Part shown: one piece after another, positions 25,499 through 33,463 of the stretch
How the letters are laid out: every line of letters begins with the position of its first letter
How positions within the stretch are numbered: position 1 is the stretch's first letter
Made by a program: the position numbers and the translations under genes
NCBI GenBank assembly: GCA_910589315.1
Contig: CAJUTB010000001.1
Span: forward strand, 1 to 64,000
DNA length: 64,000 bases
Origin: an uncultured Oscillibacter sp.
GTDB taxonomy: Bacteria; Bacillota; Clostridia; Oscillospirales; Oscillospiraceae
Reading direction: 5' to 3'
Notes under the pieces: model-generated
What the model was told of the DNA's origin: nothing
Database searches by the model: none
What the model saw: only the letters and a program-made list of their open reading frames with translations

Positions 25499-27055
25499 TC
25501 AAAGCCCCCTCTCCAAATGGTTGACCAGTTCGTTCATGGTTCCGCACAGGTTCAGCCGCCCATAGCCCCACACGGGGTTCGGGTAGGTCATGAAGGGACT
25601 GCGAAGCGCGCCCTTGCACAAAAACGCCTTTACCCTCTGGTTATAAAGAAACGGATCGTTTTTCTGCACCACGCCCCATTCCATCATCAATGCCGCCGCG
25701 CCGGAGACAAAGGGGGCCGCCATGCTGGTGCCGGTAAACACGTCGTAGCCGCCTCCGGCCTTGGCGGAACGCACCGCTTCCGCCGGAGCCGCCAGGTCCA
25801 GGAGCACCCGGCCCGCGCAGTCCTGATCGCCCCGTCCGGAGAAGGGGCTGATCGTTTCCGTATCCGGCCGGAAGCCCCCCACCGAAATCGGATACAGAGC
25901 CGTTGCCGGAAGGGTGATGGTGAGGTCCGGTTCCGGCTGAAGGAAGGCCGTACGGTCGCTGACTTCCTCAATGGTGGGAAGCCAGATGTCAAACCGGCCG
26001 TCGGACACCTGCTTTCCAAAGCACCGGAGCTTCCACAGGCCGTCCAGCCCGCCGGCCGGGGCGTTCAGGAGAAACATGGCCTCCTGAGAGGCGGTATAAT
26101 GGGTGGGCACGCCGTAAAAAACCGACACCCGGATAGAGCCGAAGCGCAGGAAACGGGTTCCCTCTGTCAGCGGCCCAGTGGACTGCCCGTTGGGTAAAAT
26201 CAGATCAAATACCGCCTCGTCGGCGAAGTTTTTCCAGAGGGAGAGATAGATTTGCTCCCGCTGGGTGGAGACGTTGAATTCCACATCCAAGGTTTCATTT
26301 TCCACCAGACGGCCCCGGAAATGATGGGCTCCGGACCCTTCGTTTCCAGCGGCGCAGACCACTACGCTCCGCCCCCGCTGGGCGGACTGGTCGATGTAGG
26401 ACTCAAACAGCGTCTGGCCCTGGTGGGACCCGGCGTTTGTGCCGTAGCTGAGGTTGACCACGCAGGGCATTCCCCGTTTTTCCGCCTCGTCCAGCAGAAA
26501 TTTGACCGCCCGCATGATGTCCGTTGTCTGTGCGCTGGCCAGCTTGACCGCCGCGATGGACGCGCCGGGAGCCGCTCCGCTCCGTCCGGCGGCGATGGCG
26601 GCCACGGCGGTCCCATGGCCGTTTGGGTCGGCGGATGGGACCAGTCCGGCGGCGATTTCCTCGCCGGAGTAGGCCGCCCCGTGGAGAAAGCCCTCCGGCG
26701 GCGTGCCCTCCGCCGTCATGTCCCAGAACGCCACCACCCGGCTGGTTCCGTCGTCGCCCAAAAATTCCGGGTGAGTGAGATCCAGGCCGGAATCCACAAT
26801 GCCGATCAGCACGCCGCGGCCCGACAGGTTCAGGCCGGTTTCCCGCTGCACCGGCGGAATGCAGGCTGCGTCCAGACTCCGGTCCGCCAGACTGCTGACA
26901 TGACGGGCGGCTTCATAGCACGTTACCTGCTGATAGTCCAAAAGCGGTTCCGGCGGCTGTTCCCCCAGCTCAAAAATGGCAAACTGGGCGTCCAGTATCT
27001 CCATGGGATATTCCAGCGCGCGGATATTTCCTGTGTATTTAACGATATACTCCAT
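25499..27055 (-). CDS. Csp-like S8 family subtilisin protease (first of pair)
   Basis: The 518-residue subtilase has a short prodomain, the Asp motif IVDSGLD (D88), the His motif NGHGT (H147) and the Ser motif FTGTSMAAP (S444), plus the same central insertion as its partner. The triad is intact, unlike CspC and CspA of C. difficile, which are pseudoproteases. GGAGGGC precedes the ATG at 27055. It is transcribed with the second subtilase and divergently from a SleC-like gene 83 bases away, which strongly supports a role in spore germination by processing that enzyme. Confidence 0.88.
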   Translation of the reverse strand: MEYIVKYTGNIRALEYPMEILDAQFAIFELGEQPPEPLLDYQQVTCYEAARHVSSLADRSLDAACIPPVQRETGLNLSGRGVLIGIVDSGLDLTHPEFLGDDGTSRVVAFWDMTAEGTPPEGFLHGAAYSGEEIAAGLVPSADPNGHGTAVAAIAAGRSGAAPGASIAAVKLASAQTTDIMRAVKFLLDEAEKRGMPCVVNLSYGTNAGSHQGQTLFESYIDQSAQRGRSVVVCAAGNEGSGAHHFRGRLVENETLDVEFNVSTQREQIYLSLWKNFADEAVFDLILPNGQSTGPLTEGTRFLRFGSIRVSVFYGVPTHYTASQEAMFLLNAPAGGLDGLWKLRCFGKQVSDGRFDIWLPTIEEVSDRTAFLQPEPDLTITLPATALYPISVGGFRPDTETISPFSGRGDQDCAGRVLLDLAAPAEAVRSAKAGGGYDVFTGTSMAAPFVSGAAALMMEWGVVQKNDPFLYNQRVKAFLCKGALRSPFMTYPNPVWGYGRLNLCGTMNELVNHLERGL

Positions 27056-27104
27056 GCAGCCCTCCGTTCGGATATTTTAGGCGGTGTCCCCAGACCTCCG
27101 CCCG

Positions 27105-27120
27105 CATAGGATAGTATATG
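27105..27120. promoter_or_regulatory. Overlapping sporulation-sigma -10-like elements between csp and sleC genes
   Basis: On the plus strand CATAGGATA (27105-27113) fits the CATAnnnTA -10 of sigma-K; on the minus strand CATATACTA (27120-27112) resembles late-sporulation -10 elements. They face opposite genes and overlap. No clear -35 elements were found, so the call is tentative. Confidence 0.35.
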
Positions 27121-27138
27121 GAAAGGAGGACTGCCGTT

Positions 27139-28377
27139 ATGAATCCATCCTATGTGGACAAAGGCAATCTGCAAATTTATGTGACAGCGGGCGAGAGTCC
27201 CGACCCCATCCCAGGAGCCCGGGTGCGGATCAGCGACCCGGAAAACGGCAACGTATTGGAAGAAGTGACCACAAATTCCTCCGGGCAGACGCCCTTTTTG
27301 GAGCTGCCTGCGCCGCCTCTGGAACGGTCCGTGGAGGAGGAGGAAGCCGGACAGCGGCCCTATGCGGTCTATAATGTCACCATTTCCGCCAGCGAGTATC
27401 AGACCCTTCACATCGGCGGCGTGGAACTGCTGCCCACCAGCCGTTCCATCCAGCGGGCGGCCCTTCCGCCGGCCACGCCCGGCGGCTTTAACGTGCGAAA
27501 CGTTCTGCTGGATCCCCATGCTCTTTGGGGCGAGCCGTCTTCCCGTCCGCAGGAGGAGGAAGTCAAGCCTCTGCCGGAAGCAGAGGGATTGGTGGTGCTG
27601 CCGGAACCGGTGATACCGGAATTTATTGTGGTTCATGCCGGACGCCCCGACGACGCCTCCGCGCCAAACCACTGGGTTCGGTTCAAGGATTACATCAAGA
27701 ATGTCGCGTGCAGCGAAATTTATTCCACCTGGCGGACCGAGGCCATCAAGGCCAACGTTTTGGCCATTCTCTCCTTCACTCTCAACCGCGTGTATACCGA
27801 ATGGTATCGGGGCAAGGGGTATGATTTCACCATCACCAGCTCCACCGCCTTTGACCAGTCGTATTCCCATGGGCGGACCATTTTTGAGGAAATTGGCGTA
27901 GTGGTAGACGATCTCTTTACGACATACATCACCAAGGAGGGGATTTCGCAGCCGCTGTTTGCACAGTATTGCGACGGACGGCGGGTGCAGTGCGGCGGAT
28001 TGAGCCAGTGGGGGTCTCAGGCTCTGGCAGAACAGGGCTGGGATGCCGTGAGCATTGTGCGGAAATACTACGGTGCGGAAGCCTATCTGAAAAGCGCGGA
28101 GAAGGTGGAGGGCGTGCCGCAGTCCTACGGCGGCGAGGTGCTTTCCCAGGGAAGCGAGGGGGAGGACGTGCGGACGGTGCAGATGCAGCTGAACCGCATT
28201 GGGGACAATTTCCCGGCGATTCCCAAAATACCGGCGGATGGGATCTATGGCCCGGCCACCCAGGCCGCCGTGACGGAGTTCCAGAAGATTTTCCACCTGC
28301 CCCAGACCGGGAGCGTGGATTTCGCCACCTGGTACGAGATTTCCAATGTCTTTGTGGCGGTTGCGGGTCTGGCCTGA
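27139..28377 (+). CDS. SleC-like spore cortex-lytic enzyme (SpoIID-like domain plus peptidoglycan-binding domain)
   Basis: This 412-residue protein has an N-terminal region of about 150 residues (probable pro-region), a SpoIID/LytB-like domain at about residues 180-330 (EAIKANVLAILSFTLNRVY, QYCDGRRVQCGGLSQWGSQ) and a C-terminal PG_binding_1 domain at about 340-405 (GSEGEDVRTVQMQLNRIG, DGIYGPATQAAVTEFQ). This order matches SleC, the lytic transglycosylase that degrades cortex peptidoglycan in germinating Clostridium spores after Csp cleavage. GGAAAGGAGG precedes the ATG at 27139. It is divergent from two Csp-like protease genes, recalling the csp-sleC linkage of C. perfringens. It ends in a terminator. 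Confidence 0.82.
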   Translation: MNPSYVDKGNLQIYVTAGESPDPIPGARVRISDPENGNVLEEVTTNSSGQTPFLELPAPPLERSVEEEEAGQRPYAVYNVTISASEYQTLHIGGVELLPTSRSIQRAALPPATPGGFNVRNVLLDPHALWGEPSSRPQEEEVKPLPEAEGLVVLPEPVIPEFIVVHAGRPDDASAPNHWVRFKDYIKNVACSEIYSTWRTEAIKANVLAILSFTLNRVYTEWYRGKGYDFTITSSTAFDQSYSHGRTIFEEIGVVVDDLFTTYITKEGISQPLFAQYCDGRRVQCGGLSQWGSQALAEQGWDAVSIVRKYYGAEAYLKSAEKVEGVPQSYGGEVLSQGSEGEDVRTVQMQLNRIGDNFPAIPKIPADGIYGPATQAAVTEFQKIFHLPQTGSVDFATWYEISNVFVAVAGLA

Positions 28378-28402
28378 AGCCCGGCTTCCGTCCGGCGCAA
28401 AA

Positions 28403-28437
28403 CCGGGCGTTCCTGAAAAGGAACGCCCGGCTTGTTT
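28403..28437 (+). terminator. Rho-independent terminator after the sleC-like gene
   Basis: Arms CCGGGCGTTCCT and AGGAACGCCCGG pair around GAAA, followed by CTTGTTT. Confidence 0.8.
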
Positions 28438-28469
28438 GGCTTGAAATTGTTCCGTCCAATTGCTTCCGG

Positions 28470-28498
28470 TTGCAAAACGGCGCGGGATATTGTATGAT
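28470..28498 (+). promoter_or_regulatory. Candidate promoter of spoIID
   Basis: TTGCAA (28470-28475), 17 bases, then TATGAT (28493-28498), about 75 bases before the ATG. It looks like a sigma-A promoter, whereas spoIID is normally a sigma-E gene, so a sigma-E promoter I failed to recognise may also be present. Confidence 0.45.
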
Positions 28499-28573
28499 AA
28501 AAGCAGTTTTACAGCGATACATCTTTTCGGATTGCAGCGCATAAGCTGGAGGAAGTACAAAAGGAGGAAGCGC

Positions 28574-29605
28574 ATGAGAAGTCGATCCAATATCCGGCAG
28601 AGCGCGGCAGTTTCCGCAGTGCTGCTGGCGGCATTGTTTTTGCTGCCCCTGGCCGTCATTGCCCCATTCCGTTCCGCCCTGGCGGGCAAAAAAGCCGCGC
28701 CGGACAAACCGCCCGAACCAAAACCAGAAGTCCGTCTCCCCTTTGAAAGCGGCGCGCTGGACGGCGATGTCCCCCTTCGGGTCCTGGACGGCGGGGAAGT
28801 GCGGGAGATGGACCTGGGAACCTATCTGGTGGGCGTTGTGCGGGCGGAAATGCCGGCTTCCTTTGAGCTGGAAGCTCTGAAAGCCCAAGCCTGCGCCGCC
28901 CGTACATACACCTTGTACAAGCTGTCCAACGGCGGGAATCACGGCGATACCGCCAATATCTGCACCGATTCCACCTGCTGTCAGGCGTACATCAGCGAGG
29001 AGCAGGCCTTTTCCAACTGGGGCGGCGATGCCGCCGCCTATGAACAGAAGGTGGAGCGGGCGGTGTCCGAAACCGACGGACAGGCCATCCTTTATGATAA
29101 TACGCCGGTGCTTGCGGTGTTTCACTCCTCGTCGTCGGGGCTGACCCGAGCGGCGGGAGAGGTGTGGCTGAATGATCTGCCCTATTTGCAGCCGGTGCAG
29201 TCGCCGGAGCCCGGCGATACCATTCCGAATTATCACAGCCGCGTGGATTTCACGGCGGAGGAGTTCCGCACGAAGTTTCTGGAAGCACATCCGGAAGCGG
29301 ATCTTTCCGGCCCGGCCGGAAGCTGGCTTTCGGACCCGGTGTCCGACGAAGCGGGCAGCGTGCGGACCTTGCGCGTGGGGGGCGTGGAGGTGAAGGGCAC
29401 GCAGCTGCGGTCGATTTTGGGGCTGCGGTCCGCCTGCTTTACGTGGGAGGTCCAAAACGGAACCGTTTCCTTTTTCGTGACCGGCTACGGCCACGGCGTG
29501 GGCCTGAGCCAGTACGGCGCGAACCAAATGGCCGCAGGCGGCGCGGATTTCCGGGAAATTCTTACGCATTACTATACCGGCGTAACCATTGGGCCGGTCA
29601 AATAA
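28574..29605 (+). CDS. spoIID: Stage II sporulation protein D
   Basis: The 343-residue protein has an N-terminal membrane helix at residues 9-33 and a SpoIID domain. Typical segments are LGTYLVGVVRAEMPASFELEALKAQACAARTY, the TDSTCCQAYISE region, VFHSSSSGLT and the C-terminal GYGHGVGLSQYGANQMA. SpoIID is a lytic transglycosylase that, with SpoIIM and SpoIIP, remodels peptidoglycan as the mother cell engulfs the forespore. AAAGGAGGAAG precedes the ATG at 28574. It follows a gene with the same fold (sleC-like) but has its own promoter region. Confidence 0.93.
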   Translation: MRSRSNIRQSAAVSAVLLAALFLLPLAVIAPFRSALAGKKAAPDKPPEPKPEVRLPFESGALDGDVPLRVLDGGEVREMDLGTYLVGVVRAEMPASFELEALKAQACAARTYTLYKLSNGGNHGDTANICTDSTCCQAYISEEQAFSNWGGDAAAYEQKVERAVSETDGQAILYDNTPVLAVFHSSSSGLTRAAGEVWLNDLPYLQPVQSPEPGDTIPNYHSRVDFTAEEFRTKFLEAHPEADLSGPAGSWLSDPVSDEAGSVRTLRVGGVEVKGTQLRSILGLRSACFTWEVQNGTVSFFVTGYGHGVGLSQYGANQMAAGGADFREILTHYYTGVTIGPVK

Positions 29606-29626
29606 AAGGGAAAGCGGGAGACAGAG

Positions 29627-30862
29627 ATGAAAAATGCGCGCTGGAAACGGACCTTTGCAACGATTTACGCGGGACAGGCATTTTCCATTCTTGGTTCTGC
29701 GGCGGTGCAGTTTGCGATTATCTGGAATTTGACCGCCCGGACGGAATCTGCGATGACGCTGACTCTGGCGACGATGGTTTCTTTCCTCCCTAATATGGTG
29801 CTGGGGCCGTTCGCCGGCGTATGGATTGACCGCTATAACCGGCGCACGGTCATGATGGCGGCGGATGGCCTTGTGGCGATTTCCAGCGGGGCGTTGGGGG
29901 CCGCGTTTTTGCTCTGGGGAACGCCGCCAGTGTGGTTTGTGTACCTGATTTTATTTGTGCGCGGCCTGGGAAACACGTTTCACACCCCGGCAATGCAGGC
30001 GGCCATTCCGATGTTTGTCCCGGCGGATATGCTGACGAAAGCCGGAGGCTGGGGGAATTTGATTGTTTCCCTTTCTACGATGGCCGGTCCGGCTCTGGGG
30101 GCGTGGCTGATGGCGGCGTTTCCCATCGCGGCGGTTATGCTGGTGGATATCGCCGGGGCCGCCTTTGCAATTTTGTGTTTGCTGATGATCGCCCTGCCGG
30201 ACGTGCCGCGGCGCAGTGAAGCCGTCCATATGTGGTCGGATCTCCGGCAGGGATTCCAGGCAATGCGGGAGAACAAAGCGTTAGCGGCGGTGTTTTGGCC
30301 GGTTGTGCTGACGAGCATTTTGTATCTGCCCCTCAGTTCGCTCTTTCCGCTGCTGGTTCGTGTCCACTACCAGGGCGGAGCCTGGCATAATGCGGTGGTG
30401 CAGCTTGTTTTTTCCGCCGGATTGCTCTTGTCGTCGCTGGTATTGGGGCTATGGGGCAGTTCCAAGGGGCGGTTTCGGATGGTGTCGGCGGCAATTGGCG
30501 CGATGGGACTGCTGGTGTGCATGAGCGGTTTGCTTCCATCGGAGGCTTTTGCGGTCTTTGTGATGTGCAGTTTTCTGATGGGCGGAAGCGGAACGTTTTT
30601 TGACGTTCCGCTGATGGCGCATATCCAGGAAACCGTACCGCCGGAAATGATGGGCAAAGTGTTTTCGCTGCTTACTACGGCGATGACGCTGGCGACGCCT
30701 TTCGGCCTGCTTGCGGCCGGACCTGTCAGCGAGATGCTGGGAGTGCAGACATGGTTTGCCGGTTCTGGTCTCCTGATGGTAATATTGGGAGCGTTTTGCT
30801 TTTTGTCAACCCGGAAATACGACCGCCCTGCGGAGGAAAACCGCCGCGCTTCAAACGAATGA
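29627..30862 (+). CDS. MFS transporter, macrolide-efflux (MefA)-like
   Basis: The 411-residue protein has about twelve hydrophobic helices and the major facilitator loop motif GVWIDRYNRRTVMMAADG between helices 2 and 3. The N-terminal ATIYAGQAFSILGSAAVQFAIIWNLT is close to the MefA/DHA3 group that exports macrolides or other drugs. Whether it confers drug efflux is not known. GGGAGACAG precedes the ATG, 21 bases after spoIID. The stop overlaps a possible start of the next gene. Confidence 0.88.
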   Translation: MKNARWKRTFATIYAGQAFSILGSAAVQFAIIWNLTARTESAMTLTLATMVSFLPNMVLGPFAGVWIDRYNRRTVMMAADGLVAISSGALGAAFLLWGTPPVWFVYLILFVRGLGNTFHTPAMQAAIPMFVPADMLTKAGGWGNLIVSLSTMAGPALGAWLMAAFPIAAVMLVDIAGAAFAILCLLMIALPDVPRRSEAVHMWSDLRQGFQAMRENKALAAVFWPVVLTSILYLPLSSLFPLLVRVHYQGGAWHNAVVQLVFSAGLLLSSLVLGLWGSSKGRFRMVSAAIGAMGLLVCMSGLLPSEAFAVFVMCSFLMGGSGTFFDVPLMAHIQETVPPEMMGKVFSLLTTAMTLATPFGLLAAGPVSEMLGVQTWFAGSGLLMVILGAFCFLSTRKYDRPAEENRRASNE

Positions 30863-30885
30863 ACCGAATGGAGAGGACGTATGGG

Positions 30886-31335
30886 ATGACCGAGAGACAA
30901 GCGATAATTGCACATAAGATAACCGTGCAGGCCGCAAAAAACAAGCTGAAGCGAATTCCTGGTATTGCGGTATTGGAACTTTACGGGGAAAAGGAGAACC
31001 TTGCCTTAAACGAGTGTGCTTCAAGGTATTTTTCTATATCATATGGGTATGACCAAAAGCCATATAGCAGGTTGTTCTATAAATCCCCGGAAAAAACCGT
31101 CTGTTCTTGGATTATTGACACTATGAACCTGAAAGAACACCGTGCGTATTACTATTTTTGCGGAATATGGAGCAAAATCGAACTGTTGGATTTAACGTGT
31201 GCCGTGTCTTTTTTATGGCGGGAAGACCATGGTTTTTTGTTCGCAGAGGCCGATTTGAGCCGAATGCTGGAATGCAGCTTTGATTCGCGTGATGAAAACC
31301 ATTTTCTGATAGATATTTGGGAAAACAGAAAATAG
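30886..31335 (+). CDS. Protein of unknown function, AT-rich
   Basis: The 149-residue product is soluble and rich in aromatic residues (SRYFSISYGYDQKPYSRLFY, RAYYYFCGIWSK). I recognise no family. The ATG at 30886 is favoured because GGAGAGGA lies eight bases upstream; the in-frame ATG at 30859, overlapping the stop of the MFS gene as ATGA, is a real alternative. The gene is more AT-rich than its neighbours, a sign of separate origin. It ends near a hairpin at about 31335-31360. Confidence 0.7.
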   Translation: MTERQAIIAHKITVQAAKNKLKRIPGIAVLELYGEKENLALNECASRYFSISYGYDQKPYSRLFYKSPEKTVCSWIIDTMNLKEHRAYYYFCGIWSKIELLDLTCAVSFLWREDHGFLFAEADLSRMLECSFDSRDENHFLIDIWENRK

Positions 31336-31461
31336 GTCAATCCATAACTTCCGATTGACCGCGCTGTGTTCCTTTGCGCGCTGCCGCTTTACAAAATGCG
31401 GGGCATTGTGCTAAAATAAGAGGGAATTTCCCAACCAGGCGGAGAGGAGGCCGGAGACCAG

Positions 31462-32643
31462 ATGAAAAAACAAGCCGCCGCATTGGCGTTAAGCATACTC
31501 TTTCTATTCCTGTGCTTTCCGGTCAAAGCCGCCGAAAGCGTCTACTTCACCGCCGCGGGCAGTTATATGCTGCCCCTGGCCGATCATACAATGCCCTTCT
31601 GGACTGGCGGATATCTTTACATCCCCAGCACCATTTTCACCGGCGCGGGGCGGGAGGCCCTGGATGTCTCCCAGGTTCTGAACAACGCGAAAAACCGCCT
31701 GGTGCTGTACAGCAGCGGACGTTCTCTGACCTTCGATCTCACCGCGAACTTTGCCAGCGACGACGACGGAAACACCTATTATCCCGGCGCAGTCCGCCGG
31801 AGCGGGACCGTGTTCGTCCCCGCTTATGTAGTCACCCGGTATTTTGACCTCACTTACTCCGTGATCGAGGTGGAGCGGGGAAGCCTTGTCTGGCTTCGCC
31901 CGCAGAGCTACACGCTCTCGGATAAGCTCTACGCCGACGCGGCCCAGTATTCCATGGAATCCGTCTACGCCGCGTATCTCCGGGCCAAGGAGGACGCCCT
32001 CCAGCCGGAGACGCCCTCCCCGGTATTGCCCAGCGGTCCCACGGCTTCGGACCCCTATATTCCGCCGGCGGTTACGCCCGCTCCGCAGCCGGACCCCGAG
32101 GACCCGGAGGAACTGACCTTGGCGGGACGGCGCGTCAACCTGTGCATAGAGGCGAACGCCTCCACAGAAGCCCTTCTGGACGTGCTGGAGGCCCGCGGCG
32201 TGCAGGCGACGTTTTTCGCCCCGGCGGAGTTCCTGGCCCAGGAAGAAAATCTCCTGCGCCGCATGGCCGCCTCCGGACAGCACATCGGGATTCTGGCGGA
32301 CGGTAAGGACCCGGAATACAGCGTCCCGGAACAGCTGGCGGCGGGAAATCGGTCGCTGTACTTCGCCACCTGCGGCATGACCCGCCTTGTGTACGTCCAG
32401 AACGCCTCCGCCCAGAACCTTCTGGAAACGGAGGCCGAAGGCTGCCGCAATCTGACCCCCCATTTCAGCCGGGATGGTTTGCAGACGGCCTCCGCCGCCG
32501 GCCAGCTGCTCCGCCGCGCGGCGGCCCGTTCGGGGGATTCGACGGTCTGGCTCAGCGGTCTGACGGCTTCCGGACTGCGGTCCTTCCTGGACGCTGTGGA
32601 GGAAGCTGGGGGACAGTGCGGCGGCTGGACGGAGATTACATAA
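31462..32643 (+). CDS. Secreted protein with a degenerate polysaccharide deacetylase-like domain
   Basis: The 393-residue protein has a signal peptide cleaved near KAAES (residue 24) and an N-terminal domain at about 30-150 like the copper-amine-oxidase N-terminal or stalk domain found on Clostridia surface proteins. After a Pro-rich linker at about 175-215 (PSPVLPSGPTASDPYIPPAV) comes a NodB-like domain. Its VQATFFAPAEFLAQEENLLRRM and SGQHIGILAD segments match deacetylases, but the catalytic Asp-Asp pair at the start is ANAST here and the HxxxH metal motif is missing. It is probably a non-catalytic carbohydrate-binding or regulatory protein. Confidence 0.7.
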   Translation: MKKQAAALALSILFLFLCFPVKAAESVYFTAAGSYMLPLADHTMPFWTGGYLYIPSTIFTGAGREALDVSQVLNNAKNRLVLYSSGRSLTFDLTANFASDDDGNTYYPGAVRRSGTVFVPAYVVTRYFDLTYSVIEVERGSLVWLRPQSYTLSDKLYADAAQYSMESVYAAYLRAKEDALQPETPSPVLPSGPTASDPYIPPAVTPAPQPDPEDPEELTLAGRRVNLCIEANASTEALLDVLEARGVQATFFAPAEFLAQEENLLRRMAASGQHIGILADGKDPEYSVPEQLAAGNRSLYFATCGMTRLVYVQNASAQNLLETEAEGCRNLTPHFSRDGLQTASAAGQLLRRAAARSGDSTVWLSGLTASGLRSFLDAVEEAGGQCGGWTEIT

Positions 32644-32690
32644 CGGCCCGGCAGAAAAAACGGGCCTTGTCCCAAAAATTTTACAAAATA

Positions 32691-32721
32691 TTCAACACCC
32701 TGCCGTCAGGCCGGGTATAAT
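32691..32721 (+). promoter_or_regulatory. Promoter of the response regulator operon
   Basis: A perfect TATAAT (32716-32721) lies 38 bases before the ATG. TTCAAC (32691-32696) is 19 bases upstream and follows TTTACA at 32680-32685, so TTTACA-n5-TTCAACA could be a PhoB/PhoP-type direct repeat giving autoregulation. The -35 is weak, fitting activator dependence. Confidence 0.45.
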
Positions 32722-32758
32722 GAAAGGATAAACTTGGAAAACTGGGAGGGAATCGTTT

Positions 32759-33463
32759 ATGGGACGCAATATTCTGGTTGTGGAAGATGACCGCAACATC
32801 TCGGACCTGATCCATATGTATCTTGTAAAGGAAGGGTTTGACGTCCGCATTGCGGGCGACGGCGGAAAGGCCATCGAGGAGTTTCAGAAGGCTGTCCCCG
32901 ATTTAATTCTGCTGGATATCATGCTTCCCGTCATGGACGGCTGGGCCGTCTGCGCCAAAATCCGGGAGACCTCCCGTGTTCCCATCATCATGCTCACCGC
33001 CAAGAGCGAGGTTTTCGACCGTATTCAGGGCCTGGAAATGGGCGCGGATGATTACATTGTCAAGCCCTTTGAGATGAAGGAGCTCATTGCCCGCATCAAC
33101 GCCGTCCTCCGCCGGACGGAGATCCCCAACGACACCAGCAAACGCCTGACCTTTGACAAGCTGGTGATCAATCTGGATTCCTATGAGCTGATTGTGGACG
33201 GAAAGAAGATCGACACGCCGCCCAAGGAACTGGAATTGCTCTATCATCTGGCGGCCACGCCGAACCGGGTCTATACCCGCAACCAGCTTTTGGACGAAGT
33301 GTGGGGCTTCGACTACTTCGGGGACAGCCGGACGGTGGACGTTCACATCAAACGCCTGCGGGAGAAGGTGGAGGACGTATCGGACCAATGGGCGTTGAAA
33401 ACTGTGTGGGGCGTGGGCTACAAGTTTGAGCTGACCGTCCCCCAGGAGAAGGGTGAGACATGA
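32759..33463 (+). CDS. OmpR/PhoB-family response regulator
   Basis: The 234-residue protein has a receiver domain at residues 5-118 with the acidic pair ED at 9-10 (VVEDDRN), the phospho-Asp in LILLDIMLPVMDG near residue 55, the Thr in MLTAKSEV near 82 and the Lys in YIVKPFE near 104. A winged-helix Trans_reg_C domain at about 135-230 follows, ending in VWGVGYKFE. GGGAGGG precedes the ATG. It overlaps the kinase gene by four bases and is probably its cognate partner. Confidence 0.95.
   Translation: MGRNILVVEDDRNISDLIHMYLVKEGFDVRIAGDGGKAIEEFQKAVPDLILLDIMLPVMDGWAVCAKIRETSRVPIIMLTAKSEVFDRIQGLEMGADDYIVKPFEMKELIARINAVLRRTEIPNDTSKRLTFDKLVINLDSYELIVDGKKIDTPPKELELLYHLAATPNRVYTRNQLLDEVWGFDYFGDSRTVDVHIKRLREKVEDVSDQWALKTVWGVGYKFELTVPQEKGET

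Noticed and set aside
27929..29569. Long minus-strand frame across sleC-like and spoIID genes
   Set aside because: Shadow of two well supported plus-strand genes.
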